DNA of 64,000 nucleotides, from assembly GCF_035046505.1 (NCBI RefSeq), contig NC_089823.1, positions 36,628,388-36,692,387 on the forward strand. Direction: 5' to 3'. Shown one piece after another: positions 15,101 through 27,100 of this stretch. The notes beneath the pieces were generated by a model that saw nothing but the letters and a program-made list of their open reading frames with translations, was not told where the DNA came from and made no database searches. A program made the position numbers and the translations under genes. How positions within the stretch are numbered: position 1 is the first letter of the stretch; each line of letters starts with the position of its first letter. The stretch is from Tiliqua scincoides (taxonomy: Eukaryota; Chordata; Lepidosauria; Squamata; Scincidae).

Positions 15101-18100
15101 CAAGAAGGCCTTGTCACACATCCACACCAATTGGAACTTTAATGATATAGAAACATGAAGTAGGGCCTCTGAGAATGATAAAGATGGGCGAGCAGATGAT
15201 GAAGGTGGGTGAGCAAAGAGGCAATCCTTCAATAACTTGGTTCCAAACCATTTAGGGTTTTAAGGGTGATAATCAGCATTTTGAATTCTACTCCCAAACA
15301 AAATGGGTGAAACAAAATGGAAGTTGCATGCTGCCAAGTATGAGTCCCAGCAAGAATCTAGTTGAGCCACATTCTGAACCAGCTGAAGTTTCCAAACACT
15401 TTTTCAAGAACAGTCCCTTGTACAGTACTTTGAGTGGTCCAATTTGGACGTGACTAAGGGCGCATCCCAACCTAGGATCGGGGGTTTGCGACCGTCCTGG
15501 GCTGGTGCAAGGAACTTGCACCAGCCCAGGACGGTCGCAAACCCCCGATCTTAGGGAGATTGAGAAGTGGCATAAGTCCGAGGAGATACATAGGGGAAAG
15601 GGCACCTTTCCAAGAGGTAAGGAGAAAAATTTCCCCTTGCCTCTGGCTGAGCTGCTTTTGGACCCTATCCTGTGCTGGATACAGCACAAGCCTCCTGGTT
15701 TGCCTGTTCCAGCGCAGGATAGGATTGCGCCCTAAGGTACGTGTAACAAAAGTCAGAACTGCTCCCTCCAGCTAGAAGCACATTGGGCACATATGGGAAA
15801 TCTTGCAAAACTGCTCCTGGTCACAACTGCCATCTAACTATCCAGAGGCAAAGTCAGCTCCAGAAATCCCCTGTGAGCCTAGTCCTTTAAGAGGAATATA
15901 AACCTATCAGGAATAGGCTTGACATCCACTCCCAAGCAAAACTCTGTCTTGTTTGGATCAACGCTCTGCATTCCACCACTGAGGGACTGAAAGACCAAGA
16001 ATATCCAACCAAACTGTTTTAAGATGTGTTTACAAAGTCACAGAGCAAAGAGCAAGTTGCTACTGGTAACTCTATTCTGTCTTCTCTGCAAAAAGGAGAA
16101 CTGAGGAAACAATCTTAAGGAGATCCAAAAAGGAAAAAAACTAGAAGAAAAACAGCAACAATTTTTTTAGGGAAGATGGAAGACTGGGCGCAGATTTCTC
16201 TTGAAGACATGAATGCACATTTTTGCTTTGAAAGCACTTATGAGAAAATCTTGGTATCTAAGAATTCAAATAGCTCATATGGAATTAATCGCACTGTTAG
16301 AAAGCAACTAACAACTGAAGTCTTAGAAGAGATGCGAGTAGATAAACTCCCTCTCAAACTAAATTTCCCAAACCGAGGTAATAAGGATGCTTCATAAAGA
16401 TGCTGTGAAAGTGAAAAATGGCTAATCAGCACAGTGTAACAAGGAATACTGACTCATGGAAAACAATCACATGCAATTTCTTTTAATACTATGTAAGCAA
16501 AGTTGTATCATGTTGGAGACAGTCAAACTACAGAACATACCTTTTAGATTTAAAAAGGCTTTGGTGAAGAGGGCTTAATATTTGCCATATCTCTACACTG
16601 TCAACACATGATGAGGTTTGTAGATCTGAATGCAACTTGACACCGTGAGATAAGTTAGCATCAGTTAAAAGTTGTGTCTTTGTGTATTTTCTTCCTATTT
16701 CCGTCTTCAGGATATTCGTCAAGATAACTTTGGGTTGCCTGCCGTACATATAATAATATAGTAATGATAATAAGTTGATGAAGTCTAGATAAGATATACG
16801 AATTCAATGAAGTTTCTTAGAGGATGTAACAATCCTCATGTTATATTTTCATTTTAGACTATTTCAGCCAAGCACTTGTACTGCATATCAGTGTGCAGAC
16901 CAATTATATTAAATTTTCTTTGCTTTTCTTTCTACAGCTAGTCTTGGGTGCCTGCTAACTGCAGTTCTCAGACTGGCGCTAGTGGATCTTCCCTGAAAAG
17001 TTGAACCAAAACACAATTACGAATAGAGACATGGCATACGAAATATGGTATGTGTGCAACTACTTACTGTGTTTCTGAGTTTCCAGGAGACAGAAGTCTA
17101 TTAAATTTCTCAATGGAAATGATATAGGAACAGAAATGTTGGAATATGAAAGAGCTAATTCTGAGATACAGAAGCCCTCCTAGGTTCAAAAAATGAGCCA
17201 GAGGATGCCAGATAAATCAGGACTAAGTCTTAGAAAATATCCATCCTAGCAGGAAACCAGCCAATTCAAAATCATAAGTGCACCTACTGTTCCATTACTG
17301 GGGTCCAGTTCAGCCCATTTTAAGATCCTCTGTGAATTCAGAGAAGTCTTCCTTTCCTGGACTTTTTGAGATGACTCCAAGGACTCAATTGAAGATCGGG
17401 ACTTTCTTTAATTATTTCATTATTCCCCCCAAAACCACTATTTGGTCCAACTATAAAACAATCCAAATAGAGATATGAACGCTAAACAGAAATATAATGA
17501 TTTCATAAAGGTAATCAAGCCTATCATAATCATGGAACATAAATAAGGCTCCAGAGTCCGGATATAAGAGTTGGCTTGACTAATTCAAATCTACATACAG
17601 AAAGCTGCCACAGGCAAAATATTAAATGATACAACTAGGTTTCTGTTTATATGTTATGCAAGTATTTATCACATTTTTAAACTACCCATCCTCCAAGGAG
17701 CTCAGGGTGGTGTACATGGTTCCTTTCATCCTTTTGTTGTCACAACACCCCTGTAAGGTAGGTGAGGCTGAGACACAGCGACTGGCCAAAGATCACTGAG
17801 GAAGCTTCATGGCTGAGAAGGGATTTGAACCTGGAATCTTCCAGGTCCATGTCCAACTCCAGAACCACTATACTATCCAGACACACACATGTATGAGTAC
17901 ATATAACATATGTACTCTATAGTGATACACACACACACACACACTACACTACACTATAAACTACACACTTCTCCTACAGCAGCCATTTTCAAACACTGTG
18001 CCATGGCACACTGGTGTGCCACGAATGGTCCCCCCGTGTGCCACGAGAATTTGGGAGAGGGCCATTTATTAGTAGGGCCAATGGGTTATCAGTTGTTGGA

Positions 18101-21100
18101 GTATCAATGGATATCAATGGGGTATCAGTTGTTAAAAAACTGATGGTGTGCCTTGACCATTTTAGTGCCTTGTCAGTGTGTCGTGAGATGAAAAAGGTTG
18201 AAAATCACTGTCCTACAGGCTATCATTGCTGAGTTTCTTATCTTCTAAGCATCACTTCACAAGTTTACCCCAATGTTCACAATGATGCAGAGTATGCAAA
18301 CTTTATGATTAAGAATTCATGTTTTTCTCTACCAGTAGCAGCAATAGAAGCAACAAGAACAATGTTACAGCCCAATCATAGCTAGTTTTCCAGCACTGAT
18401 GTAGCCAATAGGGTGTGTGCTGCATCGGGGGGGGGGCAGTCACAGAGGCCTCCTCAAGGTAAGGGAATGTTTGTTCCCTTACCTCAGGGCTGAATTGAGG
18501 CTGCATTGGTACCAGAAAGTTGGTTAGAATTGGGCTGTTAATTCAATTATAACTTAGACTCTTTTAAACCTAGGATTAAAGTAAAATGAGAGTCAATGAA
18601 ACAGGATAGTATTTAATGAAACCAGTATATTAATAAAGACATACTCTTTGCTATATATAAATATATTATACTACATAAATAACTATCAGTTCTAAACATT
18701 CTATCTTTGAAGGGTGGGACAAAAAGCCCAAGATAATATCATACTCTAGCTAGCATTACATAAAAAAAACAGAACCAGAGAGAAACACAGCGTTTCCCTG
18801 TGGGTTCCTTGAACATACAGTCCTTCCTTCCACTATCAGTCATCAGGCATTTCACTAGCCAGTTAAAACCTTTTAGAATGACATATACATGGCAGCTTAT
18901 TTGCCACTGGGTGTTTTTTTTAAAAAAAAAAACAACACAAAGATTTATTTTTAAAACGCTTTGCTGCTATGTTACTTCTCAATACATATTTCAAAATAAA
19001 TCTGGAATGGTTGATCACCATGTTCAAATTCAGCAATAGGATATTAGGAGTGCAAGTGTCTGTTGTGATGTTCAACCAGCAGCAGGCTGTTTGCATCACC
19101 CAAAGCTTGGGATAACCTGTCCAATGCTAAAGGTCTTGTCTGTGGGTAGAAGACTCCTCCAGGTCAACAGGAACCATGCTCGAGACCTCTTCTTCTTCAC
19201 TGTCTCCTACTTCCTCCATGTTTCTTGGCACAGCAGTGTTCCTCATCTGCTGCACTGCCTGAGCCACTGATCCAGGATGCAACCACACCATGTTCCATGC
19301 CAAGATACTGGTCAAGGATGTTGAAAAAAAGGCATGCTTATCGTAGACTACCAAGAGCACCTACTGCCTTCCTTCACCAGTTTGTAGTTCTTCCAGTTCT
19401 TTGGCTTTGCTTCAGTATGCCTCAAGGTCCCTCCAGTACTGTATGTCCTTGAACTTCTCCAAAACACAGTGGAACTGATTCACATTTCATTAATTTTTGG
19501 CAAGACCTTGACAGCCTCTTCCCACCAAATACTAATGAAAGCTCTCAACTCCTCCTTGCTCCATGAAAGATTTCTCTGACACTAAGGAAGCCCCTTGCTG
19601 CTGTTAGGTGTAGCTGGAACAGCCAGCATACAAATTTCCTCCACAATGAGCTGATCAAAAGATCCAAAGCATCAGCCAGAAAGACTCAGCCACAGTACAA
19701 ACACATGCTCCTTTCGTCCCTTTCTCTCCCATTTGCCAAAAGCAAAGGAGAAGAGACAGCTATCTTTCCATGCAGAAGTGAAGGAGAGGATGAGTGGTGG
19801 AGAAGGGAGGTTCCACCGGAGCCAGTCTATGGCACCAACTCATCTCCTTCAAGGACTCAGAACTCACAGATATCAACAACCATGAGTTTTGCAACCCACA
19901 AGAAAGATAAAAAGTAAAAAAGGTTCTTGGCTTATTCCATAGGCCAATGTTCATGGATAAGGAAAACCATGTGAGTTTGCACCCAAATGTGCAGTTATTC
20001 TGTGGAACTTGCTCATTTCCACATGGGTTTCTGCATGTCTGGTGTAGGTCTAAGTTCAATTATGTTCTAATATCATAGTAGTCACCTACTGAAGCTGTCT
20101 CAAGAATGCATAGAGAGACAATATCAGTGAATGACTCAATGATCAGCAATTGCAGAACTCTCTTCGCATGAAGATCTATAAGTGAGCTCAAACACTTTTG
20201 AAAAACATTGCAAGCTTTAATGCTTCAGACTAGTATTACTATCTGAGCTGGCTGGGATGAGATTAATTTTTTATTTGCTTCAGTATATACTGTTTTACAC
20301 GTTCTGGCTTTATTGCATGCTATTAATACCTTAATATTAGTAAAATTAGAAATCTAACAAAAATAAATAAAGCATATGGATTCTGAAAACTGAAAAATTG
20401 GTGATAAATACTATGGGTTCATTATATAGCTGTCAGCCAGTCTAAGACAGTGGGTTGCGTCTGGAATTACTTGCATGAATATAACTCTGGATGTTACGCA
20501 GTGATTAATTATTGAACTCTTATTTGATTCAAAGACTGATTACATTTACAAAAATGTGCATAAGTAAAAACAGTGGATTATAGCCATAAAAAGTTAGTCA
20601 TGACCAAGCAACACTGAAAACAATGAGAGAAGTTAATTGTGACTACCTCAAATCCCATCAAATTAAATAGAATTTATAGTGCAATCCTATGCTTACTTAG
20701 GAGTTAGTTCCACTATGTTCAATGCAGATAATACTCAGGTATACGTGCATAGGATTAGCATTAGGAATACTAACTTGTGTAAAATACAATCCAGTACACT
20801 CAGAAACAGTGATTACTAAACTGGTGGGTTGTGACCCTCCAGGGGAACCAGAAAAGGGCCATTTCCCCTTTACAGGGAATGGCCCAGAAATCGGCAGCAA
20901 CACAATTGCAACAATCCTGCTGCTGCTGGGGCGGGAAGGGTTGTTTACAACTTCCTGGGGGTTGCTAAAGCTCTTTGGAGGGTCTGAGGAGCTTGCAATC
21001 CACAAGAAAGATAAAAAGTAAAAAAGGCCCCTCTGCAGCCTTCCTCAAGCCTCCAAACTGCTGTTAAAAAGCAAAAAATAAAACACCAAAAAACCTACTT

Positions 21101-24100
21101 CTGGTTTTGCAAGGATAACAGGAAGTGGTTTTTCCCCCTTTTTAATCGCACTTTGGAGCTGCCCAGAGGGCTGCAAAGGGGGTCATAGGCTCCCCAGACC
21201 CTCCAGAGAGACTTAGTGACCTCCAGGCAAGTGTAAACAACCTTTCACCGCCCCCTCCCCTGCAAATATTTACAGGGTTCCCAAAGCCCAAGAAGGACTT
21301 TGGAAACCAGTGCTCTGAAGAAAAATAAAAAATATACTTAGGTTGCAATCCTATGCACAACTTATAACCATACAGAATGGGAGCAAGTCACATTGAACTC
21401 AGTGGGGCTGAGAAGACTTGCACAGGATCAGGCTGTTACTTGTTCAAAGATGATGCACACCTGTGTGGCAGCAGGCATCATCTTAGAAAAGTTCCGTGTA
21501 GTGTGGAAGAAAAGAGTGAATTCCTCCTCTAAAATGGCACTTGCTATCCCTAGTTTTTATAAGTACTTCTATCAAAAATAATGTTAACATACTGAAAATC
21601 TGCTGTCTGATTAATCAGGAGCACCTTTTTTAGTTGATTACTTAGTTTGATTTTGTCAACTAAAAGCAACTATATGTTGCAGCCCTACATCATAGGCTTC
21701 CAATCCACAAAATATTGATTAAAGAGACCTATTATTTTTATCACTATCATTAAGAATATTTACATACCCCTTTCTAACAAAACAATACAAAAGTTTGCAA
21801 AGCAGGATACATAGCAAAAAGAATTTAAAAAATGGTTCCCGGTCCCCAAAGGGCACAAAATAATTTGGATTTCAGAAATATCCTCTGCTTACCCTTCATC
21901 ACCGATGCAACTTTTCTCTAAGTGTCTTCTTCTTTTCCAGATTGGATAATGCAAGTTGTTATTTCTAGGTCTCGCCTTCCACTGAAATGAGTGGTAGAGG
22001 GAAAGAGTTGGAATAGAAAAGTCAATAAAATCATGTAAAGACCACATAAAGATCATTAAAATCATAAAGGAAAACCAGAATTGTGTAGTGGTTTGTGAAT
22101 TCACTTAGAACTGGTAGATCGGGGTTCAAATCACCACTAATCCCCATGAAACTTTCTGGGTGACCTTGGTACTTTCACTATCTCTCAGTCTCACCTTCCT
22201 CACAGGGTTGCTGTAAGTACAAAAGGAAGGAACCATATACACCACCTAGAACTCTTTGGAGGAACGTTGGAATAAAAATGTGAAAAATTAAATAAATAAA
22301 GATGGAAGGAGAAATTAATGGAAACATAAGAAGAGATATATCCTGAGATGGTAAAAAAAATTACAAGCAATAAGAAGACAGTACAAAAAAACTTGTCATT
22401 TGCCATATGGAGATGATAACATAAGCACCAAGCAGATCATGAAAGAAATTCTTTCATTTCTATACATTTTCCGAATTCTGGAGTAAAACATGATTGGGAA
22501 CATTTTGCTGAAGAGCATAAATAAAATGTTTGTATCTGGTTTCCTACTAGGTAGCCATCTTCCTCCTCAATCATACAGGTAATTCAATCTGATTCAAGTT
22601 AATTATCAAAATTTCCTTAAAGGTTTAATGTTCCCAATAACACAGGAAACAGAAAGTTCTGTTTCAAATATCAAGTTGGCAGATTCTCAGGGAAGCAAAG
22701 GCTACAATCCTGCACTCTGCACAAATGGAGCAGGGTGCAGAATAGTCTTCCATAAGAAGCCAGAGCTGGTGCTCTCCCAGCTTCACAGTGGAAATCCAAG
22801 TTTTCATTTCTTACAGAGTGTAATTCCAGTTCTTCTATCTGTTGTGGTTTTAGAAAAAATGTTGAAGAAGGAGAGACATTTACTCAAGGCTCAAGAATCA
22901 GAGGTAATGTGGATGAATTTTCCTATATTCTGATGCAAAATGTCTCACTGTACATAGCTTCCTTTCCTTTCAATCACACACCCAGTCTCCCCGCCTTTAC
23001 ACTTCTATTGTGCCATTATTCATCTACCTTTTTCTCTCCACAATCACAAGCTACAGCACCAAATTACACAAAATCCATGTTCTATGAATATCATGATCAC
23101 CCTGTGGTATAACATGGTTCTCAACTTTTACTTGCTCATGGTCGCATTCGGAGACGAATTTACCTCTGTGCCCCCCCCCCATTGTCACTGAGTTGGAGAA
23201 AAGGTACTTTATTATCTGAACTCTTTGGTACTTTATTTCCAAGTAACAAAGATAGTCATAAAATGTATAGTAGCAGTAAGGCCTGCTATCAAAAATATTC
23301 TGATAACTGCATGTGATGAATTTGTCACAAGGAAAACACTGGATAAAGTGCCAATTAAGTTTTGGTGGCCCCCTAATGTTTCATTTTTTCCATGTGGCTA
23401 CCTAGAAGCATGGCATGGCCCCTTGGGGAGGCTACATGGCCCATGTTGAGAACCACCGTGGAAGAATACCCTTTGTCTTATTACCACATTTTTCCCTTCA
23501 ACATCACACATAATCCAGTTTCTGGTACCTTGTGTGACTCACAATCCATTAATCCAGGGGCTTTCTATGAAGCTTTGTCCTATCCTAAATCACCTTTGCC
23601 CCCTCCAAAGATGTTATTTTCACCTTCAGCTCTTCCTTATCTTCACCTATCTTCACCTTCACCTTATCTTCACCTCCAAATACATTTGCTGTACTCTCCC
23701 AATAACCTATCCACCCTTTCCATCCTCAGTCTTGACTCTATTTATCAGACATCTTTATTCATGCTCTAGTCTAGTCTAATGGAGCCAAAAGCCTTAGGAA
23801 AAGAACCAAAGAACTGGTTGACTACACCCATTGAAATTCTTCCTCTCCTCTTTCTCACCGCTTTATATCTGGCCAAACATCACTTCTACAGTTCCATGAT
23901 CCACATCAACTTTAGTAATTCTTCGCACCTCTTCTCAGCATTTGATGCCCTCCTAAGAATGACCATCTCTTCTCTAGTCTTCCATTGGCTCACTTTTGAC
24001 CCCTCACTTCTATTCAGCACTCTACTACCAAAATCATTTAGCTCTCTTGTTGCTTTGATCATATCATGCCTCTCCTTAAATCCTTGCATTGCTCTCATCT

Positions 24101-27100
24101 GCTCCAGCAAAAGGTCCTAGCTTTACCTTCAAGGTTTCTTATATCCCCTACCTCTCTGCTCTTGTATCCTGCTACACTCCTGTGATCTTCACTCATCTAG
24201 CTTCTCCGATGTCAATCACCCAAAGGTCTCCTGTTGCCCCAAACAGCTTCTCCCCTTCTCTCTTGCTCCCCCTTATCCCTTCCTCCTAGATCACATGCCG
24301 GATGTCTCTTTTCTTACTTCCTTCAAATTCCTCCTCAAACCCTGACTTTTTTATAAAGCCATGGAGACTACTGCCTAATACCTCTGTTTTACTGCAATTA
24401 AGCCTTTGTATATCTACATGAAATAACATATTCTTCTCTATCTCCTCTAGTACTAATCCACTCCCCTTCTTCTGTGTGTTGATTTTAAATTGTGAGCCTC
24501 TCAAGGTCTGTGAACCTGTCTTCTCTTCTACTATAAAACACTGTGCAAACTGATCACGCTATTCAAATAGTAATAATAATGATTTCATGCAAAATCTGTA
24601 ATTCAGACTGCAGTTGTAATCACACTTCCTAATAAATTCTACTGAACTTAGCAAGACTTCATGCACTTAACATACACTATTAGACTGTAATTCTATGCAC
24701 ATTTACCCAGAAATAAGCCCTAGGAAATATAATAGGGCTTACCATACTTCTGACTAAACATGCATAGAAGTGAACTATGAAACACAGAATATAAACAAGT
24801 TTCCAAACAGCAGTTTAACCACAGATAAAAGAATGACAAGAGTTTCACTGCAAAATCATAAGCTTCTTTAACTGCAATTTTAAACATCTGGTTTTTTCAA
24901 GGAACAGTAGGCATTTTATGTTGATTACAGATCTTTGAAACAGAGTGCCACGTCTGGAAGTTGAAAGTGTGAAGGCGAGAGACAGGGTGACTTTATACAT
25001 ATGTGTCAACACGTAAAGTAATTATAGTATTAATCTTGGGTTTAATAAATATTATGAAAAACTTCAGGGTAATTAGAATGTGATTAGGTTATGATAATTT
25101 TCAGGGTGATTCCCCTTTGCTTGCTTGCTTACTCCATGCCAACTTTATTGCTTCTACCATCATTGTTGCAAGGTGAGAGGCAGAGACGACCTTCTTCCTT
25201 GCAGAAACTGTTTCACATGCTGCATCAGTGGCAACACAACTCTGTGCACCAAAACACTAATGATTTTGGCTTTTCTGGAGTATGAATGCTCAATGAAGGA
25301 AAGGGGGCAAACGATAGTGGAAATGAAGCATGACCAGAAAACAGAAACAGGAAGCTGACTTCTATATTTTTGATATCTCGTCTATTACAGGCAAATTTTA
25401 CACCATAAAAGATGACTGTGCATAGATATGATATCTGCTGTTTTATCCACATGGTCATTTTCACTGAACATTAAGAAAATTTGATAAATTTGTTTCTTTA
25501 AATAACGTTTTTAAAAAATTATGTTATGTGTGGTTTTTTAACCGGAAGGCTTGTACATAACCCATAATTCTCAAATTAACAATTCAGCACACATTGTGCA
25601 ATCCCATACATTCCACGCAAGCTAATATGCCATACAGGTGCAGGTGGAGCCTATTTATCCACGTTAGTTCCATTCCACGACTCAGCATGATTAACAAAAA
25701 ATATGTTGTGCTAAATCCCATAGAGTTACACAAATAGGTTGCAGCCTAGCACTTCCGGATGAAAGAAAACTAAGGCAGCTGTTATCAATCCCCTCCCCTC
25801 TGCACTCAGCCCTCCTGCTTCTTTCACAGGTGGGATGCTGACCTTTTAAGAGTCCAGTCCTGTGCCTGACTACTCAGAAGTAAGCCCCACTGTAGTCAAT
25901 GTGCTTACTCCCAGGAAAGCGTGGATCATTTTGTGTCGGCTGGAGCAAGAGAGCCTACACCATGGGGGGGAATTAGGCAAACACTCCCTGGGATTTGTAA
26001 AGCAATCCCCTCTCTTCCCCCTCAGTTCTCAGTTGTCCCTGCTTCTTTCACAGGTGGGATACTGACCTTTTGAGAGTCCTGTCCTATGCGTTTCTATTCT
26101 GAAGTAAGTCTCATTCTAGTCAATGGGGCTTACTCACAGGAAAGTGCAGAAAGGATTGTAGCCTTGCTGGGCTGTTTTGTTTCCATAGGCTGGAGTACAG
26201 AGAGCCTGCAAGGGGGGGGGGGGAGAACTTGGCAAACACTCCCTGGGTTTTTTAAAGCAATCCCCTCTGTTGCTACCACACGTGCCCCTGTGTGTGTGTG
26301 TGTGTGAGAGAGAGAGCTAGCTCCACCTTGCTGTAAGTGCTCTGGCTGCAGAGGTTTTCCACGCCCACCCCTCCCCTCGTTGCTGGCTCAGGTGCTCCAG
26401 GAGTCTTAGTGTTCCTTAGCAAGGGGAGCCTCTTCCATGGCTATTTCCCTGCCTGGGCCTTTTTGCAGTGTTTTGGGCTGCCTGGAAAAGGATTGAGATG
26501 CCAGGGAAGGGCAAAAGTGTGTGTGACTTTCAGTTCCCCCACCCCATTCTTGTTCAGACAAATCCAAAGATCAAAAAATCTGTGGATAAATAGGCTCTGC
26601 CTGTATATGGCCATCTAGTCAAGACAAAGGATATCCAAGTTGCATTGATACAATTATAGAATATTTAATTTCAAAACATGCAAGATGTGCTTTCCTAAAG
26701 ATAGATTCCTCACAAATATCTTTTGCACAGGTAGCAAAGAACTTCTATTTACCTCTATCAATGGTTTGTCCCAATAGTTGACATCTGAGAGTCTTGACAA
26801 TGGGGACTGAACATGGTCATCATTAGATTGTGCATTTGGTTTCTTTTTTGGTATTCGATACTGAAATGAGATGTCACATTTATATTTGTTATGCAAGAGA
26901 AGAAGGCAAATCATACTTAACTAGAAACATTAAAGTGATAAAGAAATCAGGTAAGGTTTCAAACCTTTCAAAATTACTATATTTACATTTAAATATTTTA
27001 TTACAGCAGACTATTAACAATTATAAATAAAATGAATCTGCATTAGACAGACTTTTAACTTAACAAATATATTTCAACTTTAGGGTCTTTGTTGGTTTGC

